From the NCBI GenBank assembly GCA_016714025.1, contig JADJOB010000002.1, positions 1,334,001-1,398,000 on the forward strand: 64,000 nt of DNA. The letters run 5' to 3'. Below are positions 26,576 through 35,871 of the stretch, piece after piece. This DNA is from Saprospiraceae bacterium (GTDB taxonomy: Bacteria > Bacteroidota > Bacteroidia > Chitinophagales > Saprospiraceae). Position numbers and translations under genes: made by a program. The notes below the pieces were generated by a model that was not told the origin of the DNA, made no database searches, and saw only the letters and a program-made list of their open reading frames with translations. How positions within the stretch are numbered: the stretch's first letter is position 1; each line of letters begins with the position of its first letter.

Positions 26576-28105
26576 ATGAGAACTTTAATAAACCGCTCTT
26601 TAGGGGTAATTCCCATTTATATTTTATGCATACCGCTTGCAATGCTTTGTTTTTGCAATACCGGATTTTCTCAACAGGCCTGTGATATTTTGCAATGCAA
26701 TGATGCTGCAAAAATTAAAATTGAGATTGGAAAAAGCTATCCAATTTCAGCTGCTGATTTATTAGACATTGGATATTGTACCGACCACAGCTATAAATTA
26801 GACTATTTGTACAAGGGTATTTTGAACCCATTGGATACCATTACTTCAAACACTCCAAGTTTTTTTCAATACCGTATAGTGGATCAAACCAATGGAAATT
26901 CGTGTTGGGGACACATTACGCTTATAAAATTGGATTGCATTGATGATTTTATTCCGGTAAAGAGCAATAAATCGTATAATTTATTTTGTTACGAATCTTT
27001 TAAGGTGGATGACTTGGGTTTTAATATTCCGGATAGTGTGGAACTGATTAAAACGGGCGACAATCAATTTACTGCCAGTAATTGGGCGCGTTGCGGTGCG
27101 GTTAAAATCAAAGTCGTACGAGATTTTACAATCCACGGTACCTGCGATTCATCATTTATGCAAATTATATACAGGACCTGGCGAGTAACCAGTCCGGATA
27201 ATCGGAGTTTTGATTTTACAGACACCATCACAGTATCTTATTGGAATATAGACTCCAGCTATAAATTACCGGATTACAATGGGATAGATCAGCCCGTTTT
27301 TGATTGCAGAAACTCCTGGCTTCGCGGCCGAAACGGAAATCCGGATGGCACATTAAGCTTTGAGAAAAATTACAAAGCCTGTAATACCTTGGGTACCACC
27401 TATACGGATGATACCTTATCAATCCAACCGGAAGGATGTCATCGTATTTTAGAATTGAGAAGAAACTGGTTCATTCTCAATTGGTGTAATTTTGAAACGT
27501 TTAATCTTTCACAACTTGTTTATGTGCGATGTTACAACGACAGTATTAATCCTGTGGCTCTCTGTAAATCTGGAATCATTGAATTCCAATTAAATCAAAA
27601 CAATGTATTAACCCTTAATGCAAACGAACTTTTACAAGATGCTACCGATAATTGTGGATTAGCTCAAACCAGTTGGGATGAAGCAGGATTCATCCAATCA
27701 AAACAATTTGGATTGGCGGATACCGGAAAAATTCTTGATTTGAAAGTATGGGTCTATGATTCATCCGGAAATAAAACTTCTTGCGATGTGCAAGTTAAAA
27801 TTCTGCCCAATCAGATCGTACGTATAGATCCCATGTTGCAAACTGAAAATTTAAAATTGTTTTGCATTCCTAACCCGATGCAAACGTCCTCAACCATTTT
27901 TTTTGAATCTGATAAATTCCGGAATGGGAATATAAATATTCGGAATCAGAATGGCGAGTTAGTTTTTAAAATGCCAATCATATCAAATTTATCTAATAAA
28001 TGGGTGTATTATTTGAAAGATTCAGACCTTCCTATTTCAGGAGTCTATTATTTGACATATCAAAATGAGGGAATATTTAAAACGGTTAAGTTGGTACGAT
28101 TCTAA
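26576..28105 (+). CDS. T9SS-secreted protein, function unknown
   Basis: The protein of 509 residues begins with a signal peptide (LAMLCFCNTGFSQ). A Cys-rich body of Ig/HYR-like beta segments follows, for example TDNCG near 370 and DSSGNKTSCDVQVKIL near 410. It ends in a T9SS type A tail (FCIPNPMQTSSTIFF ... ISGVYYLTYQ ... KTVKLVRF). It is exported through T9SS to the surface or the medium. No enzymatic motif was found. The longer frame from 26549 was rejected because that codon lies inside the promoter. Confidence 0.8.
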   Translation: MRTLINRSLGVIPIYILCIPLAMLCFCNTGFSQQACDILQCNDAAKIKIEIGKSYPISAADLLDIGYCTDHSYKLDYLYKGILNPLDTITSNTPSFFQYRIVDQTNGNSCWGHITLIKLDCIDDFIPVKSNKSYNLFCYESFKVDDLGFNIPDSVELIKTGDNQFTASNWARCGAVKIKVVRDFTIHGTCDSSFMQIIYRTWRVTSPDNRSFDFTDTITVSYWNIDSSYKLPDYNGIDQPVFDCRNSWLRGRNGNPDGTLSFEKNYKACNTLGTTYTDDTLSIQPEGCHRILELRRNWFILNWCNFETFNLSQLVYVRCYNDSINPVALCKSGIIEFQLNQNNVLTLNANELLQDATDNCGLAQTSWDEAGFIQSKQFGLADTGKILDLKVWVYDSSGNKTSCDVQVKILPNQIVRIDPMLQTENLKLFCIPNPMQTSSTIFFESDKFRNGNINIRNQNGELVFKMPIISNLSNKWVYYLKDSDLPISGVYYLTYQNEGIFKTVKLVRF

Positions 28106-28119
28106 TTTTCGGATAAGCA

Positions 28120-28385
28120 ATTAATATTGAAGATGAATGGAAGAAAAGCCACGAATTAAAGACGAATTGAAGATGGGATAAAAGCCACGAATGCACGAAT
28201 TAAAATTTGGAGTATAAAGCCAACTTTTCAATCTAATAGCGTCTAACAGTCTAATAGTCTAACAGCCCAAATTCAGCAATCAGCAATAAGTGGTCAGTAG
28301 TCAACTTCATTAAAGTCGTTCAGTCCTACAGTCCTACAGTCCTACAGTCCTTCAGCCGTTCAGCCGTTCAATTACTTTGCCCTTC
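28120..28385. repeat. Mixed simple repeats between convergent genes
   Basis: AAAGCCACGAAT occurs twice near 28147 and 28183. Octamers of AACAGTCT/AATAGTCT type lie around 28240-28268. A seven-unit array GTTCAGTC, CTACAGTC x3, CTTCAGCC, GTTCAGCC, GTTCAATT occupies 28318-28373. GGTCAGTAGTCA at about 28293 is the same word used in the 9955-10390 region. No gene is present. Confidence 0.9.
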
Positions 28386-28396
28386 AATCCTTTCAG

Positions 28397-30553
28397 CTAT
28401 TTTACTACACTACCTAAATACCAATCTTCTTTGGCACTGATGAAGGTCAATCTACCATCAGCATCTTCTGCCATAAGGATCATGCCGTTTGAATCGATGC
28501 CTTTTAGTTTGCGGGGTGCAAGATTCGCTAAAAAAACAACTTGACGGCCGATAATTTCTTCTGGTTTGTAATATTCAGCAATGCCGCTTACAACAGTTCG
28601 TTTTTCGAAACCTAAATCTATTTCCAGCTTCAATAGTTTATCTGCTTTGGCAACTTTTTCTGCAGCAATGATTTTTGCAGTGCGTACATCAACTTTGGCA
28701 AAGTCATCGTAGCTGATGGTTTCTTTTAATGGCAAATGTTTTGATTCCATATTAGTTTCAGAATTTATTGGTATCGTTTGATTTTCGCTGTGGTGAAGTT
28801 TGTCAATTTGTTTTTGAATGAGTTCGTCATCCAGTCGTGTAAATAAATACTGCGCTTCCTCAATTTTATGACCGGCTTCAATGATAAATTCCCCTTCAGC
28901 AATTTTTGTGAGCATATCCTCCAATTCGCCGCTTGCGTTTAGATCCGGAAGATTCAACATCTTTCGAAGTTTAATGGCCGTAAATGGTAAAAATGGTTGC
29001 ATGGTCATACTCAATGCTGCAACATAATGTAAAGCCAAATTCATAACCACCTCAACCGTTTCAGGTTGAGATTTTTGAATTTTCCAGGGTTCGTTATTTT
29101 GTAACAATTGATTTCCGGCAGTACAAATATCCATGAGTGCTTTAAGTGCAGCGCGAAAATCGTATTCCCGGATGTGTTGATTGACTTCCTGGATCAGATC
29201 AAAGAGGTAAATTAATTCGGCATCATGAAATCCACCCAATTCATCTCCTGCAACACCTTCAATAATTTCATCCGGATCAAAATCGGGAACCACTCCTTTG
29301 TAATATTTGTGAGTAAGTGATAAGACCCGGTGAATAAAATTGGATAAGTTATTTACCAGTTCATTGTTATGTGCATCCTGAAACCCTTTCCAGGTAAATT
29401 CGCTGTCTTTTTGTTCCGGCATATTTTTAATCAAATAATACCGAAGTGAATCTTCTAAACCCGGAAGTTCTTCTAAAAATTCATGCACCCATACTGCCCA
29501 ATTTCTGGAAGTCGAAATTTTATTTCCTTCGAGATTCATAAATTGATTGGCCGGAACATTGCTGGGTAAATTGTAGCCACCGTGGACTTTTAAGATGGCC
29601 GGAAAAATGATGCAATGAAATACAATATTATCCTTTCCAATAAAATGGATTAATTCAGATTCCGGATCTTTCCAATATGATTCCCAGTCTTTATTTTGTT
29701 CTTTTGCCCATTGTTTGGTTGAAGAAATATATCCTATGGGTGCGTCCATCCAGACGTATAATTTTTTTCCTTCAGAGCCAGGTATTTCTTTGGGTACATC
29801 CACACCCCAATCCAGATCACGGGTCATTGCTCTTGGTTGCAGGCCTCCTTCGATCCAGGATTTACATTGACCCAGTACGTGATTTTTCCAGAGATCCGGA
29901 TCGTGATGTTCCTGACCATCCAGGCTGCCATTTACGATAAAATCTTTGATCCAGTTTTCATATTCATCCAGTGGAAGATACCAGTGTTTGGTTTTGCGTT
30001 TTTCCGGAGTTTCCCCGCTGATCACACTTTTTGGATTGATGAGGTCGGTAGGATTCAAAGAGCTGCCACAGTTTTCACATTGATCGCCGTATGCATTTTC
30101 GTTGCCACATTTTGGACAGGTACCCACAATGTAGCGATCTGCTAAAAACTGTTGGGAACTAAGGTCATAAAATTGTTCGGATTCTATTTCGCGAAATGCT
30201 CCTTTATTGTAAAGATTCAGAAAAAATTCTTGTGAAGTTTGATGATGCAAAGGATCTGAGGTCCGATGGTAGTAATCAAATGAAATTCCAATCCCCTGAA
30301 ACGTTTTTTGAAATAACTCATGATAGGTATTGATAATTTCAGAGGGTGTTTTTTTTTCTTTAAGAGCCCGCATGGTAATAGCGGCCCCGTGTTCATCTGA
30401 TCCACAAATGAAGACAATATCTTTACCCATCAATCGCTGAAACCTTACATAAATATCAGCAGGCAGATACGCACCACAAAGATGGCCCACGTGCAAAGGC
30501 CCATTTGCATAGGGAAGTGCAGCAGTAACCAAATGACGTTTGAATTGGATCAT
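28397..30553 (-). CDS. metG: Methionyl-tRNA synthetase
   Basis: The 718-residue class I synthetase has a HIGH-type motif HVGH in ANGPLHVGH (about 20-28). A four-cysteine zinc knuckle follows (CPKCGNENAYGDQCENCG, near 145-165). The KMSKS-type loop reads KISTS (near 345), as in other Bacteroidota enzymes. A C-terminal tRNA-binding EMAP-like domain occupies about 605-718 (DFAKVDVRTAKIIAAE). It charges tRNA-Met. The start is ATG 30553; the longer frame starts with TTG, and the -7 element lies at 30583-30576. Confidence 0.96.
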   Translation of the reverse strand: MIQFKRHLVTAALPYANGPLHVGHLCGAYLPADIYVRFQRLMGKDIVFICGSDEHGAAITMRALKEKKTPSEIINTYHELFQKTFQGIGISFDYYHRTSDPLHHQTSQEFFLNLYNKGAFREIESEQFYDLSSQQFLADRYIVGTCPKCGNENAYGDQCENCGSSLNPTDLINPKSVISGETPEKRKTKHWYLPLDEYENWIKDFIVNGSLDGQEHHDPDLWKNHVLGQCKSWIEGGLQPRAMTRDLDWGVDVPKEIPGSEGKKLYVWMDAPIGYISSTKQWAKEQNKDWESYWKDPESELIHFIGKDNIVFHCIIFPAILKVHGGYNLPSNVPANQFMNLEGNKISTSRNWAVWVHEFLEELPGLEDSLRYYLIKNMPEQKDSEFTWKGFQDAHNNELVNNLSNFIHRVLSLTHKYYKGVVPDFDPDEIIEGVAGDELGGFHDAELIYLFDLIQEVNQHIREYDFRAALKALMDICTAGNQLLQNNEPWKIQKSQPETVEVVMNLALHYVAALSMTMQPFLPFTAIKLRKMLNLPDLNASGELEDMLTKIAEGEFIIEAGHKIEEAQYLFTRLDDELIQKQIDKLHHSENQTIPINSETNMESKHLPLKETISYDDFAKVDVRTAKIIAAEKVAKADKLLKLEIDLGFEKRTVVSGIAEYYKPEEIIGRQVVFLANLAPRKLKGIDSNGMILMAEDADGRLTFISAKEDWYLGSVVK

Positions 30554-30575
30554 CCTTGTTTTTAACAAATTCGAA

Positions 30576-30583
30576 CAAAGATA
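30576..30583 (-). promoter_or_regulatory. -7 promoter element of metG
   Basis: The reverse complement reads TATCTTTG, a perfect TAnnTTTG, 22 bases before ATG 30553. Confidence 0.55.
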
Positions 30584-30672
30584 AACTTCTGGTCTTATAT
30601 ATAGAATTTTTATATATAGGCTAAAATGATGTGAGTAAGCCCCGGAGGAGGCTATTAAATCAGGAAATGCGC

Positions 30673-30680
30673 TATTTTTG
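30673..30680 (+). promoter_or_regulatory. -7 promoter element of tRNA-Leu
   Basis: TATTTTTG is a perfect TAnnTTTG, 19 bases before the first base of the tRNA. Confidence 0.55.
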
Positions 30681-30699
30681 CCCTATTGGATTTTGTACA

Positions 30700-30786
30700 G
30701 CCGAAGTGGTGAAATTGGTAGACACGCACGTTTCAGAGGCGTGTGTTCGCGAGGACATGCGGGTTCGAGTCCCGCCTTCGGCACCA
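30700..30786 (+). tRNA. tRNA-Leu, anticodon CAG
   Basis: This is an 87-base class II tRNA. The acceptor arms GCCGAAG / CTTCGGC pair perfectly, followed by A and an encoded CCA. The D-loop has AATTGGTAGA and the T-arm reads GCGGG-TTCGAGT-CCCGC. The anticodon stem CACGT / GCGTG encloses the loop TTCAGAG, giving anticodon CAG. A long variable arm (about TGTTCGCGAGGACAT) confirms the leucine type. Confidence 0.97.
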
Positions 30787-30895
30787 ATCAGGTTCGGGTG
30801 CAGACGAAGCTTCGCTTGTCGGCATGGTGACATCCAATAAAGAAAATATTGTGTGTAGAATAAACATTCATTGGATCGTCAGCATCCCTCATTTA

Positions 30896-30917
30896 AAAGG
30901 AAGGCAAGCCTTCCTTT
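30896..30917 (+). terminator. Perfect hairpin after tRNA-Leu
   Basis: AAAGGAAGGC and GCCTTCCTTT pair perfectly around an AA loop, about 110 bases after the tRNA. It probably ends the tRNA transcript, although the T-tract is short. Confidence 0.6.
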
Positions 30918-30975
30918 CTGATATTAGTTCGTGTTGGTATTTCAAAGATTTATTAGCTTTCCTAAAATTTAGTGT

Positions 30976-31353
30976 ATGAAATCATCGGTTGGTTCCTTTG
31001 CTTGGGCAGATTTAACAGTAGAAAAAGCACCCGAAATCCGCGATTTTTATGCTTCGGTCGTAGGATATTCATTTACAGAAGTCTCAATGGGCAATTATTC
31101 AGATTATTGTATGAATTCATTAGACGATGGCCAAACCAAAGCAGGTATTTGTCATGCCCGCGGTGGAAATGCCGAACTGCCTCCCATGTGGTTGATTTAC
31201 TTTAATGTCCGGGATTTGGACGCCAGTTTAAATAAATTAAAAGAATTGGGTGGAGTAATTCTAAGCGGACCAAAATCTTATGGTGGAAATTCCCGCTATG
31301 CAGTCATAAAAGATCCGGCAGGAGCATGTTGTGCATTGTTTCAGGAAGAGTAG
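30976..31353 (+). CDS. VOC (glyoxalase/bleomycin-resistance fold) family protein
   Basis: The 125-residue protein has two beta-alpha-beta-beta-beta units typical of the vicinal oxygen chelate fold. The first is FAWADLTVEKAPEIRDFYASV with VGYSF; the second is IYFNVRDLDASLNKLKELGG, ending in YAVIKDPAGACCALFQ. This resembles the small stand-alone VOC proteins similar to part of CFP30B/27 kDa antigen. Substrate and reaction are unknown. The gene is not obviously in an operon. Confidence 0.8.
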   Translation: MKSSVGSFAWADLTVEKAPEIRDFYASVVGYSFTEVSMGNYSDYCMNSLDDGQTKAGICHARGGNAELPPMWLIYFNVRDLDASLNKLKELGGVILSGPKSYGGNSRYAVIKDPAGACCALFQEE

Positions 31354-31825
31354 GATCAAAGACTAATTTTTAATTTGGTGGACAAGCCTTATCAATGTCT
31401 TATTCATTTTGCTTAAAAAGCTAAATTTCAACCATGCATAAGATTTTAAAATCTGTAAGTTCATTCAATAACTACATTTGTTTAAAAAATATTTCTGAAA
31501 TACTAAGCAGCAAAAACTAAAATATTATTTGAATTATTTTATTAATAAATACAATTATTAATATACTAAAGAATAAAAAGACAGAGGAATAAAATTCAGA
31601 CGGTTCATATTTCCTTCAAAGCATTACTTAAAATATTAAACATTGAAATATACCTAAAGTAAACTTGTAGAATTTCATCATGAAGGTATTCCTTACTGAA
31701 AGCATGGCAACATACTAACATTATAAAAATTAGAACATTATTGCATTGTGCATTGCAAGATTGCAGCATTTTCTATAGACTAAAAACTTCTTTTCTAAAG
31801 ACTAAAATTGCAGCATTGCAATATT
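31354..31825. other. AT-rich intergenic region between convergent genes
   Basis: There is no credible gene or RNA. The right part (about 31738-31822) repeats the words GCATTG, TTGCA and GACTAAAA irregularly, for example ATTGCATTGTGCATTGC. This looks like a decayed simple-repeat stretch. No terminator stem was recognised. Confidence 0.5.
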
Positions 31826-33307
31826 TTATTTTCTCGAATAATTTGGCGATTCTTTGGTAATGGTAATATTGTGTGGATGAGATTCATTGATTCCGCTGTT
31901 GGTGATGCGCACCAATTTTGCTTTTTGTAAATCTTTAATGGTCTTAGCCCCTACATATCCCATACTGGCTCTCAGTCCGCCGATGTATTGCACCATCACT
32001 TCCGAGACCGAACCTTTAAAAGGGACACGTCCTTCAATGCCTTCCGGTACCAATTTTTTTATATCGTCTTCTACATCCTGAAAATAACGGTCTTTGCTAC
32101 CCAGTTGCATAGCTCCTAAAGATCCCATGCCGCGATAGACTTTGAATTTTCGACCTTCATAAATGATGGTTTCACCGGGTGCTTCTTCGGTTCCTGCAAA
32201 TAAGGAACCTCCCATAATTGAATGTGCACCGGCAGCAAGCGCTTTTGGAATGTCTCCGGTATAGCGAATGCCTCCATCGGCAATAATGGGGATACCTTTC
32301 TTTTGAATTGCTTTGGCGGCTAAGGCAATTGCAGTCAGTTGGGGCACACCAACACCGGCAACGATGCGTGTAGTACAAATGCTGCCCGGACCTACGCCAA
32401 CTTTTACTCCATTGACTCCGGCGGCAACCAATGCCAGAGCTGCTTCTCCGGTTGCAATGTTGCCTCCAATGATTTGAAGGGATTTAAATTTTTTACGAAC
32501 CTGTTTAATCATTTGCAAAACGCCCTGTGAATGTCCATGTGCCGTATCAATACAGATGACATCGACATCTACCTGTACCAGGGCTTCAATCCGTTCCATG
32601 GTGTCTTTACTAATGCCCACAGCAGCTCCGACTACCAGCCTTCCCAAACTATCCTTACAGGAATTTGGAAAGTTCTCCAATTTCATGATATCCTTATAGG
32701 TAATCAATCCAATCAGGGTCCCGTCTTTTTTTACGACCGGCAATTTTTCAATTTTATGCTTCTGTAATATGGATTTTGCCTGATTTAAGGTAGTTCCAGC
32801 AGGTGCAGTAATCAGATGTTCTTTGGTCATGATTTCTTTAATCGGCCGGTTGGGATGGGCTTCAAACCGAAGGTCCCGGTTGGTTAAAATTCCAATTAAT
32901 TTATTGGCATTGTTGACAATCGGAATTCCCCCAATCCGGTGTTGAGACATGAGATTCAGAGCATCTTTAACCTTGGCTTCTGTATCCAGAGTAACCGGAT
33001 CTATGATCATCCCGCTCTCCGATCGTTTGACACTTCGTACCTGCCGTGCCTGGGCCTCAATGCTCATGTTTTTGTGAATAATTCCGACCCCTCCGGATTG
33101 AGCCATAGAAATGGCCATATCCTTTTCGGTTACAGAATCCATCGCGGCGGAGAGAATCGGGACATTGATTTTAATATCCGTGGTTAATCGACTGCTGATG
33201 TCAGTATCTCTCGGAAGTACGTCCGAAAAAGCTGGTACTAATAAGACATCGTCAAATGTAAGCGCTTCCTGAATCGGAAACTGATTGGTAAAGAACTGGG
33301 TTTCCAT
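31826..33307 (-). CDS. guaB: Inosine-5'-monophosphate dehydrogenase
   Basis: The 493-residue protein starts with the family N-terminus LTFDDVLLVPAFSDVLPR. Two CBS domains are inserted at about 100-215, and the catalytic cysteine is C311 in GPGSICTTRIV. The GGIRYTGDI, GSLFAGTEEAPG and YRGMGSLGAM segments follow. It oxidises IMP to XMP, the first committed step to GMP. The start is ATG 33307; the longer frame begins with TTG two codons upstream. It is transcribed divergently from tadA over a 41-base gap. Confidence 0.97.
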   Translation of the reverse strand: METQFFTNQFPIQEALTFDDVLLVPAFSDVLPRDTDISSRLTTDIKINVPILSAAMDSVTEKDMAISMAQSGGVGIIHKNMSIEAQARQVRSVKRSESGMIIDPVTLDTEAKVKDALNLMSQHRIGGIPIVNNANKLIGILTNRDLRFEAHPNRPIKEIMTKEHLITAPAGTTLNQAKSILQKHKIEKLPVVKKDGTLIGLITYKDIMKLENFPNSCKDSLGRLVVGAAVGISKDTMERIEALVQVDVDVICIDTAHGHSQGVLQMIKQVRKKFKSLQIIGGNIATGEAALALVAAGVNGVKVGVGPGSICTTRIVAGVGVPQLTAIALAAKAIQKKGIPIIADGGIRYTGDIPKALAAGAHSIMGGSLFAGTEEAPGETIIYEGRKFKVYRGMGSLGAMQLGSKDRYFQDVEDDIKKLVPEGIEGRVPFKGSVSEVMVQYIGGLRASMGYVGAKTIKDLQKAKLVRITNSGINESHPHNITITKESPNYSRK

Positions 33308-33310
33308 GTG

Positions 33311-33326
33311 CAAAGATATAACTTTG
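33311..33326. promoter_or_regulatory. Back-to-back divergent -7 elements (guaB/tadA)
   Basis: CAAAGATA (minus strand TATCTTTG) is directly followed by TAACTTTG, so two perfect TAnnTTTG motifs point away from each other within 16 bases. The guaB one ends only 3 bases from its ATG; the tadA one ends 22 bases before its GTG. Confidence 0.45.
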
Positions 33327-33348
33327 TCCGGATTCTAAAAATGATCCT

Positions 33349-33801
33349 GTGATTAAGGTATTTGACGATAAAGCGTTTATGAAAATGGCCCTGGATGAGG
33401 CTAAAAAAGCAATTGCAGCCGGAGAAGTCCCAATTGGTGCTGTCATTGTTTACAAACAACAGATTTTGGCAAAAGCCCACAATCAAACCGAATTACTAAA
33501 AGACGTAACCGCCCATGCTGAAATTTTAGCCATCACAGCGGCTTCGCAGCATGTAAACAGCAAGTATTTGAAAGATTGTACCATTTATGTGAGTCTCGAA
33601 CCCTGTCCCATGTGCGCAGCAGCCTTGCGATGGGCCCAAATCGGTCGATTGGTGTATGCAGCAGAAGATGAAAAAATGGGTTACATGCGTTTTGGAAATG
33701 GCTTGCTCCATCCTAAAACTAAAATTGAATTTGGCTTGCTCCGCACAGAAAGCAGTGATTTGATTAGTACCTTTTTTAAAACAAAAAGAAAACCCAAATA
33801 G
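33349..33801 (+). CDS. tadA: tRNA-specific adenosine deaminase
   Basis: The 150-residue protein has the cytidine-deaminase zinc site H56-A-E58 (TAHAEILAI) and C86-P-M-C89 (EPCPMCAAALRWA). The FMKMALDEAKKA start and GEVPIGAVIV segments fit TadA. It converts A34 to inosine in tRNA-Arg(ACG). I use GTG 33349, because the helix before M11 is usual in the family; ATG 33379 is the alternative. The -7 element at 33319-33326 suits both. Confidence 0.9.
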   Translation: MIKVFDDKAFMKMALDEAKKAIAAGEVPIGAVIVYKQQILAKAHNQTELLKDVTAHAEILAITAASQHVNSKYLKDCTIYVSLEPCPMCAAALRWAQIGRLVYAAEDEKMGYMRFGNGLLHPKTKIEFGLLRTESSDLISTFFKTKRKPK

Positions 33802-33929
33802 ATGGTTTGGATAGTTAATGAATAGACTCATCAAAAAATCTGTTAAATAAAATAAAACATTTTTTCAAATTAGGTTAAATAGTTTTAAAGTTTCCGAGTC
33901 TAATAACTATTTAACATACCTTCGGTAAA

Positions 33930-34481
33930 ATGAAATCTATGAAATCAGTATTGTTCTTTTTTGCAGGGCTCTTCCTGTTCGGAATGTCTTGTTCACCCAG
34001 TTTAAGTCCATTCACCCAAAAATTGTATGATGACTATCATTGGAATGCAGATGATTTAAAACAAATTCAATTTTACATTTCCGATGATATTGTATTGCGT
34101 CGCAAGGCCAGTGAAGGGGAAACCAAAATTCAAAATGGAAAAATTAAAACCATTAATGGTGAAAAAATTGAAGAATTGATTTTTAAACGAGGCACCCCTT
34201 GTGTGTATTTATTTTCACCAAAAGAAGAACGCTTTGCCATTAGTTTTGAGCAAGCAGATCCTCCGCGGTATTTAATGTTTGGACCCAATCCAAAATACAG
34301 CAACCGCTACGTCATTTTGGCAAAAGAATGGGATCGCAATCGGGGAATCATCACGTATGAAGGTTCGGAATGGTATACAACCACAGAATCTGCTTATGCT
34401 TGTTTATTAATTGACATCAAACGGGCAACCAGTGTTCAAAGAAAATCAACAGTTGTAAAAGGTCAAAAAGTAGGGGAGTAA
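33930..34481 (+). CDS. Lipoprotein of unknown function
   Basis: The 183-residue protein has a lipoprotein signal (FLFGMSC-S, cysteine near 21). I do not recognise the mature part. It is mostly beta-strand in pattern, with a segment QNGKIKTINGEKIEELIF and a late WDRNRGIITYEGSEWYTT motif. Charged residues are frequent and there is no catalytic signature. It stands alone and ends at a hairpin shared with the convergent polyferredoxin gene. Confidence 0.65.
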   Translation: MKSMKSVLFFFAGLFLFGMSCSPSLSPFTQKLYDDYHWNADDLKQIQFYISDDIVLRRKASEGETKIQNGKIKTINGEKIEELIFKRGTPCVYLFSPKEERFAISFEQADPPRYLMFGPNPKYSNRYVILAKEWDRNRGIITYEGSEWYTTTESAYACLLIDIKRATSVQRKSTVVKGQKVGE

Positions 34482-34504
34482 TTCCTTCCTCTTTTGTAAA
34501 TTTT

Positions 34505-34529
34505 AATAAGTCATTTAAAATGACTTATT
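34505..34529. terminator. Bidirectional terminator between convergent genes
   Basis: AATAAGTCATTT and AAATGACTTATT form a 12-base inverted repeat separated by a single A. It is flanked by T-rich sequence on the plus side and by TTAAAATTTACAAAAG on the other strand. It overlaps the last codon of the polyferredoxin gene. Confidence 0.75.
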
Positions 34530-35868
34530 TAAATTTTTCAGCCAAACTTTGATCGCGACTAAATATATCGAGTGTACCATTTTCTAATTTAAGTACACCA
34601 CGTGGACAAACGGCTGCGCAAATGCCACAACCAACGCAAGAAGCGCGGACTATATTTTTTCCATTTTGTGCATACGAGCGTACATCGATACCCATTTCAC
34701 AATAAGTAGTGCAGTTGCCACAGGATATGCATTGTCCGCCATTGGTAGTAATGCGAAACCTGGAAAAGAATCGTTGTTGAATGCCAAGGATGGCAGCCAT
34801 TGGACAGCCAAATCGGCACCATACGCGACTTCCCATCAATGGATAAAATCCAACGCCAATTACTCCGGAAAATGCGGCACCAATTGCAAATCCATATACC
34901 GAACGAATTTTTGCTGTTGAATATCCATAAAGGGTTTCTTCACCTGTCAGGTAGGTATAAATTACACCGTAGGTCATTACGATAACAAAAACTAAAATGG
35001 AGTAAATTAAAATTCGCTCCATATTCCAGGCTGTTTTTGATTTGTTTGAAAGTTGACGAAACGAATCACCGGCTGTTTCTGCCAGTCCGCCGCAACCACA
35101 AATCCACGAACAATACCACCGTTTACCAAATAGAAATGTAAGGATGGGAGATCCTGCAATGATCATCAAAATTCCACCCATCAACATATAGTAACCAATT
35201 TCACCTTGTGCTAAGAGTTCATCAATATGCCAGCCATCAAAAAAATAATAGTTTAATGGCCAAATGTTTTTAAAATCATGATAGGGTAAATTCATACGCA
35301 ACATCAATTCCGGTAAAATAAAAGCAAAGGCCGTTTGAAAAAACATAACAGACAATGTTCGTATGATTTGATAGCGGCTGTGTCTGTATTTAATGATAAA
35401 TTTAATTCCAAAGAAAAAAATGGCCCAGGTATATAACACCCCATAAACAAACCACTGACTTGCGGGCTGATTTTTTATATAATAACTGAGAGGATCAAAA
35501 AATGCAATGAATCCGCTATTCCCTTTTACATCATAACCCAAATAAGAAGGATACCAATAGAGGATACAATAAAACACCGTGAGTATGCAAGCCAATAACC
35601 AGGCTAGCCATTTTCTGGAACTGATGGATTTAAACCAAACCCCGTCGTTTTTAATTCCTGCAGGTTTGCCCCAATACAAACTCAAACAATACAAGATAAA
35701 TCCTACAGAAATATAAGATAAGGCATGGATAATAAAATTGAGATTGTTGTATAAGATTTTATTACAAGCCAGGATGATAAGTGTGATTCCAAAAAGTATA
35801 ACTCCGATCGCAGTAATTTGAATTAAATCACGATGGGTGAAACCAATTTTATTCAAAAGTAATTTCAT
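34525..35868 (-). CDS. Membrane polyferredoxin (NapH/CcoG-like 4Fe-4S protein)
   Basis: The 447-residue protein has about eight membrane segments. The CSWICGCGG segment near 255 and the CRFGCPMAA segment near 355 are the paired Cys signatures of NapH/NosR-type polyferredoxins. Two 4Fe-4S clusters follow near the C-terminus: CISCGNCTTYCEMG (ending in CEMG rather than CP) and CVGCGICAAVCPRG. Such proteins move electrons across or along the membrane. The gene starts 3 bases after the flavoprotein gene, so the flavoprotein is the likely electron donor. The terminal acceptor is not apparent. Confidence 0.8.
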   Translation of the reverse strand: MKLLLNKIGFTHRDLIQITAIGVILFGITLIILACNKILYNNLNFIIHALSYISVGFILYCLSLYWGKPAGIKNDGVWFKSISSRKWLAWLLACILTVFYCILYWYPSYLGYDVKGNSGFIAFFDPLSYYIKNQPASQWFVYGVLYTWAIFFFGIKFIIKYRHSRYQIIRTLSVMFFQTAFAFILPELMLRMNLPYHDFKNIWPLNYYFFDGWHIDELLAQGEIGYYMLMGGILMIIAGSPILTFLFGKRWYCSWICGCGGLAETAGDSFRQLSNKSKTAWNMERILIYSILVFVIVMTYGVIYTYLTGEETLYGYSTAKIRSVYGFAIGAAFSGVIGVGFYPLMGSRVWCRFGCPMAAILGIQQRFFSRFRITTNGGQCISCGNCTTYCEMGIDVRSYAQNGKNIVRASCVGCGICAAVCPRGVLKLENGTLDIFSRDQSLAEKFK

Positions 35869-35871
35869 TTG

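Noticed and set aside
30631..30979. Open frames across the tRNA-Leu
   Set aside because: They overlap a clear tRNA on the same strand and have no family pattern.
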